From Methylobacterium sp. J-030 (GTDB lineage: Bacteria; Pseudomonadota; Alphaproteobacteria; Rhizobiales; Beijerinckiaceae): DNA of 43,450 nt. The notes beneath the pieces were generated by a model. That model was not told where the DNA came from, did no database searches, and was given only the letters and a program-made list of their open reading frames with translations. Every line of letters starts with the position of its first letter. Positions within the stretch are counted from its first letter, which is position 1. The stretch is taken from positions 1-43,450 of the forward strand of contig NZ_JAKSYM010000033.1 in assembly GCF_022829545.1 (NCBI RefSeq), read 5' to 3'. Shown one piece after another: positions 7,083 to 15,772 of this stretch. The position numbers and the translations under genes were made by a program.

Positions 7083-10000
7083 ATGATGACATGCACGCGA
7101 ATCACCAGCGTCGAGTATTACGAGTCCATGGCGCGTCAGATCAAGCGCGAATCCGGCCTCGTCTCCGATGGTGCGACGGTTGACGACACAGCAGCGGCTT
7201 ACGCCCGGAAGGAAGCAACGAAGGCACACCGCGAGGGCAGCGAGGCTTACGAGGCCGCCTATGCCGTCGCGTTCGACAAGGCGTTGTGCACCCTCAAGAA
7301 CGGCCACGCCGAGGGCCGCGATCAGGTCGCATATTATACCGATAACGGCGCGGGCGAGGCGAACGGGGTGTGGTGGACGCGGCAAGGTCGAGCCGGGTCC
7401 GAACCCCTTTCCCTTCCTACTCCCTCTCCGTTCCGCCGTTCGGCGGACGGTACCGAGGTAGACGGCCGGGTGTTGAGGGACCTAGCCGAAGGCCGCGACC
7501 CGGAATCGTTGGACCCCCTCGTAAAGGTGTCGGCGAACGGGAAGCGCAGTGTCGGGTACGACATGCAGTTTGCCGCCCCGAAGAGTGTGAGCGTGCTTGC
7601 CGCCTTCGCGGAACCCGAGGTCCGTGACAAGATCTTGGCCGCCCATGATCGCGCCGTGCGCCGAGCGCTCGATTTCGCCTTTGACGAGGGCCTGATCGTC
7701 ACCCGGACAGGAGCCCAGGGGAAGGAACGGACGCCAGTCGAGGAGGTGTCGGCCGCCGTCTATCGGCATTTCACGAGCCGGGCTCAGGATCCGCAGTTGC
7801 ATAGCCATGCCGTGCTTCTCAACCTGGCAGTCCGGGCGGACGGCAAGACCGGAAGCATCGACAATAAGGACATCCTGCGAAATGCGGGTGGCATCGCCGC
7901 GCTATACAGGAGTGAACTCGCGAGCGAACTCCGCCGAGAGCTTGGAGTCGAGGCGCATCGCGAAGGGCGGAACTTCGAGGTTACAGGTATTCCCGAACGG
8001 GTTTTGGAACAGTTCTCGAAGCGACGCGCAGAAATCGACAAGGCCGCCAAGGAAGGTGGCTTTAACACCGCAGCGAACCGCGAAGCAGCGCAGATTGCAG
8101 CTTTCGACACACGCGCCGCGAAGGACAAGGATGTCCCGCTCACCACCCTAGAGGAACGGTGGTTGCGGGAACTAACGAACGCCGGATGGAGCCCGCGTTC
8201 CCTGTTCGAGATCGCCCGCGTCGAGGGCGAGCGAGCCCGTACCGAGCGCGAGGGCGACGGCTCCCGCGAGGAGCGGCTTGGCCGGCTTGCCCTCGCCGGT
8301 ATCGAATCCGTGACACAGACGGAAGCCGTGATCGAGCATCGGCACTTGCTGCGCCACGTCGCCGAATCCCTCCAATGCGAGGCGAATGCGGACGAGGTGC
8401 TAGCCGCCGTGAAGGGGCTCACCGAGCGGGGGCAGGTCATCCGCCTCGGCGAGACCAAGGCCAAGGAGTCCGTGTATTCGACGGTCGAGCTTGTCGAGGC
8501 CGAGCGCGCCATGCTCCGGGATGCCTTCACCCGGCAGGGCGAGCGGGAGTTCGTGTCGGCCGCCGCACTGGACCGTGTGCTCGCGAACCGGCCCACGATG
8601 AGGGAGGAGCAGAAGGCCGCCGTGCGCCATGCCCTCAACCGCGACGGCGTGGCCGTGGTCGAGGGCTCCGCAGGCTCCGGCAAGTCCTTCGCCATGGCGT
8701 CGGTCGCCGAGGCGGCCAGGGATGCCGGCGCTGAGGTCTGGACCATCGCGCCATCGTGGAAGGCGGTCGATGTCATTCGGACGGACACGGAGACCGCCGA
8801 GGAAATGGCCCGCGCCGTCGCGGGCTTCCTTCACCGCGTGAAGAAGGGGGACATCGAGCTAGACCGCAACACCGTCATCGTCACCGACGAGGCCGGCATG
8901 ATCGGCACTCACGACATGGCCGCCCTCGTCCAGGCCGCCAGCAGTGCCGGGGCAAAGCTCGTTCTGACCGGGGACACTCGCCAGCTCGCGCCCGTCGTCG
9001 CAGGCGCTCCGATGCGGGCCTTGGTGAAGGGCCTCGGCACGAGCCGCATGGAAGAGATCCAGCGGCAGAAGGGCCGGACGCAGGAGGAGGGCGCCTGGAT
9101 GCGCGCCGCCAGCATGGATTTCGCCAAGGGCGAGACGAAGCCGGCCTTGGAGGCTTACGACCGGGCCGGTGCCATCACATGGGGCGACGACCGCGACGCG
9201 GCCATTGACGCCCTTGTGCGGGACTATGCCGCCGACCGGCAGCAGGCCCCGGACAAGACGAGGGCCGTGCTCACCGGCTGGAACGTCGACGTGCAGGAGA
9301 TCAACCGCCGGGTCCGCGAATCCTTGATTGCCCAGGGGATGCTCCCGCAGGGCCGGGATACGGAGGTCAACGCCATCCCGAGGGGCGGCAGCAAGCCGGC
9401 CGCCCTCGCCCTCGCGGCCGGCGACGACGTGATTTTTGGTGAGACGGTCGAGGTTCAGGGCCAGACCATCCGCAACGCGGATCTCGCGCGCATCGAGCGG
9501 GTCGATGTCAGCAAGACCGGGGAGGCCGTTTTGACCTTCCGCATGGCGAAGAACGGGGCGACCGTCACGGCCAGGGAATCCGAGCTTGTCGGCTTCCGTG
9601 AGGAAGGAGCCGCCAAGGCTCCGAAGCTGCAACATGCCTATGCGATGACGACTCACGCCGCCCAGGGTGTGACGGTCGATCAGTGCTACGTCGCCAATGT
9701 CCGGGGGATGCAGTCAGAGAGCACCTACGTTGCCATGACCCGTCACAGGGAAAGCGTGCGGCTCTATGCGGACACGTCACGCGTGCGGGATCAGCTTGAG
9801 GCTCGTCAGCCGGGCGTCGCGCCCGAGGAGCGCGGACTGTCCGGAGAGGTCGCCAAGGCCCCGGAGATCAGCTTGGCCGATGTCAGGGCGGCTTTGATCG
9901 AGGAATCCGCCATCAGCGGCAGCAAGGCCAACGCATCCGACTTCCTACCCGAGGGCACGAACCTCCGGGTTTGGGCCGGAGCGGAAGCGCCTGCCCAGGC

Positions 10001-11339
10001 CGCGCCACCGCCGCCCGTCGAGGAGCCGGCACGCGAGCCCTTCACGCCACCGGCAGGGTTGCCGCGCCTCCCGATCCGGCCCGGCTCCCCCGCATGGAAG
10101 GCCCCCGGCCAGGCCAAGGCCCCTGCCGAGGCGCAGGCCCCCTCGTCTCCTACTACCTCGCAGCGCGCGGCATCCGTCCTCCGCGAGCGCATGGCGGCTC
10201 GCACGAACGCTTCCGTGGCCTATCCCGTCCCCTCGCAGCGTGTGGCGCCCGAGGAGCGGGATCAGATGGTGCGGTCCAACCTGATGCAGTTCGCGCAGGA
10301 TCATCTTGGAATGAAGATGGTCGAGACGTGGAGCGGCGGCAGCGCCGGCAAGTTCAAGACGTCGGACGGCAATGAATCCGTGTCGATCAGCCGGAAGGGG
10401 GACATGTGGATTTGGGTGTCCACCGCCGGCCGGGAGGGTGGCAGCGGCGTGATCTGGAACCTGGTCGAGAAGGCCAAGGGTGTCAGCTACGGCCAGGCCC
10501 TTCACTTCATTCGCGACCGTCTCAGGACATGGAATCCGAGTGCGCTTGTGGTGTCCAAGGTCAATGGCAGCGGCCCGGAGAAGGCGCCGCCGACCCTCGC
10601 CGACGTGCGCCGCAAGTGGCACAAGATGTTCGGCACGGGCTCGCGCTACCTCACGACAGAGCGTCAGATCGCGCCGGAAATTGCGTCTCGGTTCCGGGCC
10701 GACATCCGCGCAGAGAGCGAACACGAGCGGGCGACGAATAGGGGCGGTGTGGCCTTTGCTCACCGCAACGTCGAGGGTGATATCGTCGGCTATGCCCGGC
10801 GCGGTTTCGGTAAGACCGGTGCCGGCTTCAAGGGCTTTGCGGCTGGCGGAACGCCGTGCCTCTGGCAGGCCGGAGAAACCCGAGCCCCGGAGCGCATCTA
10901 CATCACGGAATCCGCCATCGACACCCTGTCGATCTATCAGCATGACGGCGGCCCCGGCCGAGCCTTGCTCACGTCCACAGACGGAACCCCAAGCGACGCC
11001 GCCATCGACACGGTGAAGGCGCTCGCGCGCCGGCACCCGGAGGCTGCATGGCACGTCGCCATGGACAACGGCCCGGACGGCGAGCGCTTCGCCGCCAAGG
11101 TCCGTGAGGCCATCCGCGAGGTCGAGCCCGACGCCAAGATCGAGGACCGGAACCCCGGCGAGGCATTCAAGGATTGGAACGACCGCATCCGGGACGTGAC
11201 CGCCGAGCAGGCCGCAGCTCGGAAGGCCGAGGCGAAGCGCGAGACGCAGATGCAGGTCCAGGCCGAGCAGGAACGGCTTACGGCGGAGGCGGCTCGCCAG
11301 GCGGTCGAGGAGCATCGGAGTGTTGCCCGGCCGCGTTAG
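7083..11339 (+). CDS. MOBF relaxase-helicase with C-terminal primase/TOPRIM-like region
   Basis: 1418 aa. Residues 1-300 are a TrwC/TraI-type relaxase: EYY at 11-13 holds the likely nicking tyrosine, and H229 with HSH at 240-242 form the metal-binding HUH triad in the family context F..H.TSR..DPQLH.HA. Residues about 510-900 are a RecD-like SF1B helicase: Walker A GSAGSGKS at 528-535, DEAG from 602, GDTRQLAPV, and late motifs MTTHAAQG and VAMTRHRE. After a Pro-rich linker, residues about 1065-1150 resemble the DUF3991 primase-like N-domain, and residues about 1270-1360 (ITESAIDTLS, then AMDNGPDGERF) resemble a TOPRIM_2 domain. The protein should nick oriT, unwind the transferred strand and perhaps prime it. 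It follows the RHH-like gene. The extra C-terminal module is unusual compared with classical TrwC. Confidence 0.93.
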   Translation: MMTCTRITSVEYYESMARQIKRESGLVSDGATVDDTAAAYARKEATKAHREGSEAYEAAYAVAFDKALCTLKNGHAEGRDQVAYYTDNGAGEANGVWWTRQGRAGSEPLSLPTPSPFRRSADGTEVDGRVLRDLAEGRDPESLDPLVKVSANGKRSVGYDMQFAAPKSVSVLAAFAEPEVRDKILAAHDRAVRRALDFAFDEGLIVTRTGAQGKERTPVEEVSAAVYRHFTSRAQDPQLHSHAVLLNLAVRADGKTGSIDNKDILRNAGGIAALYRSELASELRRELGVEAHREGRNFEVTGIPERVLEQFSKRRAEIDKAAKEGGFNTAANREAAQIAAFDTRAAKDKDVPLTTLEERWLRELTNAGWSPRSLFEIARVEGERARTEREGDGSREERLGRLALAGIESVTQTEAVIEHRHLLRHVAESLQCEANADEVLAAVKGLTERGQVIRLGETKAKESVYSTVELVEAERAMLRDAFTRQGEREFVSAAALDRVLANRPTMREEQKAAVRHALNRDGVAVVEGSAGSGKSFAMASVAEAARDAGAEVWTIAPSWKAVDVIRTDTETAEEMARAVAGFLHRVKKGDIELDRNTVIVTDEAGMIGTHDMAALVQAASSAGAKLVLTGDTRQLAPVVAGAPMRALVKGLGTSRMEEIQRQKGRTQEEGAWMRAASMDFAKGETKPALEAYDRAGAITWGDDRDAAIDALVRDYAADRQQAPDKTRAVLTGWNVDVQEINRRVRESLIAQGMLPQGRDTEVNAIPRGGSKPAALALAAGDDVIFGETVEVQGQTIRNADLARIERVDVSKTGEAVLTFRMAKNGATVTARESELVGFREEGAAKAPKLQHAYAMTTHAAQGVTVDQCYVANVRGMQSESTYVAMTRHRESVRLYADTSRVRDQLEARQPGVAPEERGLSGEVAKAPEISLADVRAALIEESAISGSKANASDFLPEGTNLRVWAGAEAPAQAAPPPPVEEPAREPFTPPAGLPRLPIRPGSPAWKAPGQAKAPAEAQAPSSPTTSQRAASVLRERMAARTNASVAYPVPSQRVAPEERDQMVRSNLMQFAQDHLGMKMVETWSGGSAGKFKTSDGNESVSISRKGDMWIWVSTAGREGGSGVIWNLVEKAKGVSYGQALHFIRDRLRTWNPSALVVSKVNGSGPEKAPPTLADVRRKWHKMFGTGSRYLTTERQIAPEIASRFRADIRAESEHERATNRGGVAFAHRNVEGDIVGYARRGFGKTGAGFKGFAAGGTPCLWQAGETRAPERIYITESAIDTLSIYQHDGGPGRALLTSTDGTPSDAAIDTVKALARRHPEAAWHVAMDNGPDGERFAAKVREAIREVEPDAKIEDRNPGEAFKDWNDRIRDVTAEQAAARKAEAKRETQMQVQAEQERLTAEAARQAVEEHRSVARPR

Positions 11340-11636
11340 AGACAGTCTGCTATCGACCCAACTACGCCGTAAGAGCAAGCCAACGTATCTCTCGAAAGCA
11401 GACGTTGCAGTCGATCTCGCCCTGCGAGGGCATGATCTCGGATCTCCGCCTTTCAGAGTGGTGACGCCGCCGCATCAGTCCTCTGACTGCTCCTGGGTGA
11501 CGGCCGTATGCCGTGATTGAGGACGAGTCGGCGGTCACGCTGACGTCACCAATCTTTTTCGTGTGTCAGCGGAATAGATGGGCCCGTTCGACATCCCTCA
11601 CGATGCGGTCATGCTCGACCGCGGGAGACCTCGCCC
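11340..11636. other. Intergenic boundary between relaxase and cargo island
   Basis: No gene is supported here. It holds two weak dyads (CAGTC-CTCT-GACTG at 11476-11489 and ACGGC-CGTAT-GCCGT at 11500-11514) that may end the relaxase transcript, followed by the ECF-type promoter at 11571. No transposase, insertion sequence or obvious target duplication marks the island edge. Confidence 0.5.
11571..11595 (+). promoter_or_regulatory. ECF-type promoter, copy 1
   Basis: GGAATA (11571-11576), 15 bases, CATC (11592-11595) followed by CCTC. The same arrangement occurs at 16873-16897 and 18593-18617 on the minus strand. It lies 42 bases before the 11637 gene and would drive the operon that encodes the ECF sigma factor itself, giving positive autoregulation. 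Confidence 0.75.
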
Positions 11637-12020
11637 ATGCGCCATCTGCTGATCCGCGCCGCCTTTGCGGCCATCACCTTCTCCGCCGTGGCCGCCCAGG
11701 CCGCCGCGCCTGCCATGACGGCCGAGACCGCCAAGGGGCCGGCGCTCGTCGATGCCAAGAGCATGACCCTCTACACCTTCGACAAGGACATGGGCGGCAA
11801 GTCGATGTGCAACGGCCCCTGCGCGACCAACTGGCCGGCCCTGATGGCCGCCTCCGGCTCGGCCGCCAGCGGCGACTGGACGATGGTGACGCGGGACGAC
11901 GGCACGATGCAGTGGGCCTACAAGGGCAAGCCGCTCTACACCTTTGCCAAGGACACCAAGCCCGGCGACATCACCGGCGACGGCTTCCTCAACGGCGCGT
12001 GGCACATCGCCAAGCCTTGA
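11637..12020 (+). CDS. Secreted COG4315/PF03640 repeat protein
   Basis: 127 aa with a cleavable signal peptide (LLIRAAFAAITFSAVAAQA). The mature protein carries two copies of the aromatic-acidic motif of the COG4315 secreted-repeat family: LYTFDKD near 43-49 and LYTFAKD near 101-107, plus the family pattern C.GPCA..WP. Proteins of this family are periplasmic, of unknown biochemical role, and often sit with ECF sigma genes in proteobacteria. It is the first gene of the sigma operon, 13 bases ahead of the sigma factor, and lies just downstream of an ECF-type promoter. It is therefore probably induced with the sulfite-response genes. Confidence 0.88.
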   Translation: MRHLLIRAAFAAITFSAVAAQAAAPAMTAETAKGPALVDAKSMTLYTFDKDMGGKSMCNGPCATNWPALMAASGSAASGDWTMVTRDDGTMQWAYKGKPLYTFAKDTKPGDITGDGFLNGAWHIAKP

Positions 12021-12033
12021 TCGGTAAAGCCTC

Positions 12034-12543
12034 GTGGACGAGATCGCCGCCCTTATCGAACCGCAGATCCCGGCCCTGCGGCGCTACGCCGTGGCGCTGT
12101 TGCGGGACCGCGAGGCGGCGGACGACCTCGTCCAGGACACCCTAGAGCGGGCGTTGTCCGCCTGGTCCGGACGTCGCCGCGACGGCGACCTGCGGGCGTG
12201 GCTGTTCACGATCGAGCGCAACCTGTTCCTTGGCGCCGTCCGACGCCGGAGCCGACGCGGCGTCGATCTCGACGGTGAGGCTTTGGAGCAGGTCGCTGAT
12301 CCGGGTGGCGACCCGGAAGCCGCATTGGGGGCTCGCGACGTACTCGCCGGGCTCGATACCTTGCCCGAGGAACAGCGCTCGGTGCTGCTGCTCGTCGCGG
12401 TGGAGGATCTGTCTTATGCCGAGGCGGCCCAGGTGCTCGGGGTACCGCTGGGCACGGTGATGTCGCGGTTGAGCCGGGCGCGAACACGGATGCGAAGTTT
12501 TCTGGAAACTGGCCGGACCGGCCTCTTGAGGAGGGTGAAATGA
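12034..12543 (+). CDS. ECF sigma factor, probable sulfite-response regulator
   Basis: 169 aa with a GTG start at 12034. Region 2 is recognisable (EAADDLVQDTLERALSAW, then LRAWLFTIERN), and region 4 spans about residues 109-150 (LPEEQRSVLLLVAVEDLSYA, then VLGVPLGTVMSRLSRAR). Only regions 2 and 4 are present, so it is a group IV sigma factor that directs RNA polymerase to special promoters. Its stop overlaps the start of the anti-sigma gene by four bases. Three GGAATA-N15-CATC promoters in this island are its likely targets. In Sinorhizobium the ECF factors RpoE1/RpoE4 control a sulfite response that includes a sulfite dehydrogenase; this gene looks analogous, but family membership needs a tree. 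Confidence 0.9.
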   Translation: MDEIAALIEPQIPALRRYAVALLRDREAADDLVQDTLERALSAWSGRRRDGDLRAWLFTIERNLFLGAVRRRSRRGVDLDGEALEQVADPGGDPEAALGARDVLAGLDTLPEEQRSVLLLVAVEDLSYAEAAQVLGVPLGTVMSRLSRARTRMRSFLETGRTGLLRRVK

Positions 12544-13349
12544 GCGGGGATCCACGCCCGGTCGGCGAGGACGACCTGCACGGCCTGATCGACGGCCGCC
12601 TCGAACCCGAGCGGCAGGCGCTGGTCGAGGCATGGCTCAAGGGAAACCCCGCGCGTGCGGCCGAGGTCTCGGCGGATCGCGTCCTGCGCGAGCGCCTGCG
12701 TGCCCGCCTCGCGCCGATCGCAGAGGAGGCGATCCCGGCGCGGCTCCGGGTGGCCAACATTCGCCCGCGACATCGGTTCGTCGGCGCGGGCTGGTTCCCC
12801 ATGGCGGCTGCAGCCGTGCTCTGCCTCACGCTCGGCGGTGCCGGCGGCTGGGTCGGCCATGCCCTGCGCGGCGGACCCGCGACGGCGATGGTGGCGGAGG
12901 CACCGGCGACGCAGGACGCGGTCGCGGCCTTTCGCACATTCGTGGTCGAGGTGGTGCATCCGGTGGAGGTGCGCGCCGACGAGAAGCCCCACCTCGTGAC
13001 GTGGCTCTCGAAGCGGCTCGGTCACGCGGTCGCGGCCCCCGATCTCGCGGCCCAAGGGTTTCGCCTGATGGGCGGGCGGCTGCTGCCAGCCGGCGCCGAA
13101 TCCGCGGCGATGCTGATGTACGACGACGACCACGGCACGCGGCTGACGCTCTACAGCCGCGTCGGAGACGGCGATGGGCGAACGCTCTTCCGCTTCGCCC
13201 GAGAGGGCGACATCGCTGCCTTCTCCTGGGTCGATGGTGGCATGTCCTACGTCGTCACCGGCCGCACCGACGAGGCCCGGCTGCTCACCGTCGCGCAGGC
13301 GGTCGATGCGCACGTCCGCGGCCTCGCGCCGGATCGTCGGCAGCCATGA
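12540..13349 (+). CDS. Membrane anti-sigma factor
   Basis: 269 aa, ATG at 12540 overlapping the sigma stop in an ATGA junction. The N-terminal 60 residues (DDLHGLIDGRLEPERQALVE, then RLRARLAPI) resemble the cytoplasmic sigma-binding helices of anti-sigma factors. One transmembrane segment is at about 85-106 (FPMAAAAVLCLTLGGAGGWVG). The C-terminal 150 residues are periplasmic and contain KPHLVTWLSKRLGHAVAAPDL, a pattern common in this transmembrane anti-sigma group. It should hold the sigma factor at the membrane until a periplasmic signal releases it. Its start is coupled to the sigma gene, and the LysR gene is coupled to its own stop. Confidence 0.88.
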   Translation: MSGDPRPVGEDDLHGLIDGRLEPERQALVEAWLKGNPARAAEVSADRVLRERLRARLAPIAEEAIPARLRVANIRPRHRFVGAGWFPMAAAAVLCLTLGGAGGWVGHALRGGPATAMVAEAPATQDAVAAFRTFVVEVVHPVEVRADEKPHLVTWLSKRLGHAVAAPDLAAQGFRLMGGRLLPAGAESAAMLMYDDDHGTRLTLYSRVGDGDGRTLFRFAREGDIAAFSWVDGGMSYVVTGRTDEARLLTVAQAVDAHVRGLAPDRRQP

Positions 13350-14236
13350 CCCTCGACCAGCTTCGCATCTTCGTGGCGGTGGCCGAGCGGCAGCACGTGA
13401 CGCGGGCCGCCGAGGCGCTGAACATCGTCCAGTCGGCGGTCAGCACGGCGATCGCCAACATCGAGGGGCGGCACGCGACGAAGCTGTTTCACCGGGTTGG
13501 CCGCGGGATCGAGCTGACCGAAGCGGGGCGCGTGTTCCTCGTCGAGGCCCGCGCCGTGCTCGCCCGGGCCGAGGCCGCCGAACTGGTGCTCGCCGACCTC
13601 AGCGGCCTTCGACGCGGGACGCTGGCTCTCTACGCCAGCCAGACCATCGCCAGCGATTGGTTGCCGCGCCACCTCGTCGCCTTCCGCCGTACCTACCCTG
13701 AGATCGCCATCCGGCTGGCGGTCGGCAACACCACCGACGCCGCCGACGCGGTGCGCGCCGGGCAGGCCGAACTCGGCTTCGTCGAGGGCGCGCTCGACGA
13801 CCCGACGCTTGCGAGCACCACCATCGCGCGGGACCAACTCGTCCTCGTGGTCGCCCCAGCCCATCCCTTCGCAGGGGCGACCGCCCTCGAACCCGAGGAC
13901 CTCGCCGGGGCCGATTGGGTGCTGCGCGAGGCGGGATCGGGAACCCGCTCGGCCTTCGAGGCGGCGCTCACGGAGGTTGGCCTCGCCGCGGCCCAACTCT
14001 GGGTCACGCTCGAACTGCCCTCGAACGAGGCGGTGCGCGCCGCCGTCGAGGCCGGGGGCGGGGCCGCCGTCCTGTCCGAGACCGTGGTCGCCGCCGCGCT
14101 TCGAGCCGGAACGCTGGTGCGGGCGGCGTTCGCCCTACCGAGCCGGCCCTTCCGGGTGCTGCGCCACAAGGAGCGCTACCGCAGTCGGGCCGCCGACGCG
14201 CTGCTCGAACTCATCGCAACGTCGGATCCCGGATGA
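13346..14236 (+). CDS. LysR-family regulator, YeiE-like
   Basis: 296 aa from the ATG at 13346, overlapping the anti-sigma stop (ATGA); longer in-frame readings run through the upstream gene. Residues 1-60 are the LysR helix-turn-helix (LDQLRIFVAVAERQHVTRAA, then SAVSTAIANIE), and residues 90-290 form the two-lobed effector-binding domain (GTLALYASQTIASDWLPRHL, later LVLVVAPAHPFAG). The overall look is that of the YeiE/CysB-CbbR side of the family. In enterobacteria YeiE senses sulfite and activates the exporter gene yeiH. A YeiH homologue is 4.5 kb away in the same island, which supports a sulfite-linked role. It is embedded in the sigma operon, so it should also be sigma-controlled. Confidence 0.85.
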   Translation: MTLDQLRIFVAVAERQHVTRAAEALNIVQSAVSTAIANIEGRHATKLFHRVGRGIELTEAGRVFLVEARAVLARAEAAELVLADLSGLRRGTLALYASQTIASDWLPRHLVAFRRTYPEIAIRLAVGNTTDAADAVRAGQAELGFVEGALDDPTLASTTIARDQLVLVVAPAHPFAGATALEPEDLAGADWVLREAGSGTRSAFEAALTEVGLAAAQLWVTLELPSNEAVRAAVEAGGGAAVLSETVVAAALRAGTLVRAAFALPSRPFRVLRHKERYRSRAADALLELIATSDPG

Positions 14237-14604
14237 GCGATCCTGCGAAACCCGTGCACCCCGACGATCCCCGGGTGAGGCTCGCCGAGGACCGGACGGT
14301 GCTGGCAGCCGAGCGTACGTTCGTGGCGTGGCTTCGCACCGGGCTCGCCTTCCTGGGCGTCGGCCTGGCCGCGCAGCGCTTCCTGCGGGAGGTGCTGGCG
14401 GTCTGGCCGCTGAAGGTGCTGTCGCTCACGTTGATCGCCTGCGCGCTCGCCTCGTTCGCCGGCGCCGCATGGCGGGACCGGGCGATCCGGGCGCGTCTCG
14501 CCGATGCCGAGATCCCGATGATGCCGCGCATCCTCACCGTCGGGATCGCGGCCTTGCTGATCGCGATCTCGGGCCTTGCGGCCACCGCCCTGCTCTGGGC
14601 GTGA
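14233..14604 (+). CDS. DUF202 small membrane protein
   Basis: 123 aa, ATG at 14233 overlapping the LysR stop (ATGA). The N-terminus has the DUF202 signature LAEDRTVLAAERTFVAWLRT followed by a first membrane segment (GLAFLGVGLA). Two further segments are at about 56-76 and 97-121, so three in total. The family (YidH-like) consists of small inner-membrane proteins of unknown activity. It is the last gene of the five-gene sigma operon and converges with the molybdoenzyme gene, with only three bases between stops. Its inclusion suggests a membrane function in the same stress response. Confidence 0.88.
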   Translation: MSDPAKPVHPDDPRVRLAEDRTVLAAERTFVAWLRTGLAFLGVGLAAQRFLREVLAVWPLKVLSLTLIACALASFAGAAWRDRAIRARLADAEIPMMPRILTVGIAALLIAISGLAATALLWA

Positions 14605-14607
14605 CGG

Positions 14608-15693
14608 TCAGGCCACCGTGACCCGTACCCGGTGCCAGGCGGCGCTGAGGTAGCCCTTGTAGTTCCAGGTGTCGTCGGGCGCGGCCGGCTGGGTCTGGCC
14701 GGCGGAGTCCCAGGCCCGCACCGCGAGTTCGTGCTCGCCCGCGGTCAGCTCGCGCTCGATCTCCCAGAACGTCCAGGCGTAGGGCGCGTCGGCATCGCGG
14801 TCGATCTGGGCCTGCGCCCAGCTGCGGCCGCCATCCGTCGAGACGTCGACGCGGGCGACCGCGCGATCGCTGGCGATGGCGTAGCCGCGGATCGCGTGCC
14901 GACCGGCCTTCAACGCTGCGCCGGGGGCGGGCTCGCAGATCGCGCTGTTGAGCGGCATCGCCTCGATGGTGATGCCGTGGGCCGGGTCGGCGGTCTCGGC
15001 CGTCACGTCGGGCGGGAATAGCTTGTAGTCGTCGGCCTGCATCGGATTGTCGGAGGGGTGGTCCTGCACAGTGATGCGGGCCAGCCATTTCGGGCTGCGG
15101 ATGCCGGCAAATCCCGGAACGACCACTCGTAGGGGATGGCCGTGCTCGGGGGCGAGAGGCTCGCCGTTCATCGCGAAGGCGAGCAGCGTCTCGGGCGCCA
15201 GGGCCTTGGCGAGCGGGATCGAGGCGCCGAAGCGCGTGTCCGTCTTCGCGATCCGGTCGTGGCTCTCGAAGGCGACGTGGCGCGTACCGCCCGCATCGCT
15301 TCCGGCCGCGTGCAGGACGTCGGCGAGCCGCACCCCGGTCCATTCCGCGTTGCCGATGGCGCCGGGCGCCCACGGGTCGCCGGAGACCGGGGCCACAGCC
15401 AGCATGTCGGCCCGGCGGTTGCCGGCGCATTGCATCACCGCCGTGACGGTGACGTGCGCGAAGCGTGCCTTCAGATCGGCGACGGACAATTCGAGGGGCG
15501 TGGCGACCATCCCGTCGACCGTCAGGCGGTAGCCGTCGGCGTCGAGGGCCGGGATGTCGCCGTGGCTGCGGACGTAGAAGTCGGCCTGATCGGTGAGGAA
15601 GGCGGCGCGCAGGCGATCGAGCGGCGGCTCGGCGTTGTAGGGCGCCTTGCCGTGGACGATGAGGCGGTCCTTGCGCTGGAACAGGCCGAGCAT
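14608..15693 (-). CDS. Sulfite-oxidase-fold molybdopterin enzyme, cytoplasmic-type
   Basis: 361 aa, ATG at 15693 with AGGAC eight bases upstream. The oxidoreductase molybdopterin-binding domain fills residues about 30-230, with the molybdenum-ligating cysteine C89 in VMQCAGNRR and the downstream GFAGIRSPKWLARITV block. Residues about 240-360 are the Mo-co dimerization domain (GYAIASDRAVARVDVSTDGG). No signal peptide or heme domain is present, so it resembles plant-type or bacterial cytoplasmic sulfite oxidase. It would oxidize sulfite to sulfate with an unknown electron acceptor. It follows the beta-propeller gene but is separated by a terminator-like hairpin. A second, exported enzyme of the same superfamily lies at 17292. 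Confidence 0.85.
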   Translation of the reverse strand: MLGLFQRKDRLIVHGKAPYNAEPPLDRLRAAFLTDQADFYVRSHGDIPALDADGYRLTVDGMVATPLELSVADLKARFAHVTVTAVMQCAGNRRADMLAVAPVSGDPWAPGAIGNAEWTGVRLADVLHAAGSDAGGTRHVAFESHDRIAKTDTRFGASIPLAKALAPETLLAFAMNGEPLAPEHGHPLRVVVPGFAGIRSPKWLARITVQDHPSDNPMQADDYKLFPPDVTAETADPAHGITIEAMPLNSAICEPAPGAALKAGRHAIRGYAIASDRAVARVDVSTDGGRSWAQAQIDRDADAPYAWTFWEIERELTAGEHELAVRAWDSAGQTQPAAPDDTWNYKGYLSAAWHRVRVTVA

Positions 15694-15734
15694 GGGGTCT
15701 TTGTCCTGCGTTCGTGACGTGTCGAAGACGAGAA

Positions 15735-15765
15735 CGCGCCGGGAACCGACAAGGCCCCCGGCGCG
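15735..15765 (-). terminator. Hairpin after the beta-propeller gene
   Basis: CGCGCCGGG (15735-15743) and CCCGGCGCG (15757-15765) form a 9-bp stem with a 13-base loop, starting 8 bases past the beta-propeller stop. On the minus strand it is followed by TTCTCGTCTT, a partly T-rich tail. It could separate or attenuate expression of the downstream molybdoenzyme. Confidence 0.55.
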
Positions 15766-15772
15766 CGTCGCC

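Noticed and set aside
9945..11378. Long minus-strand open frame (477 codons)
   Set aside because: It is a shadow of the relaxase C-terminal coding region with repetitive Arg/Leu/Gly composition and no ribosome-binding site.
13915..14604. 229-codon reading beginning inside the LysR gene
   Set aside because: Only its last 123 codons, from the ATG at 14233, match the DUF202 family. The upstream part is an out-of-frame reading of LysR.
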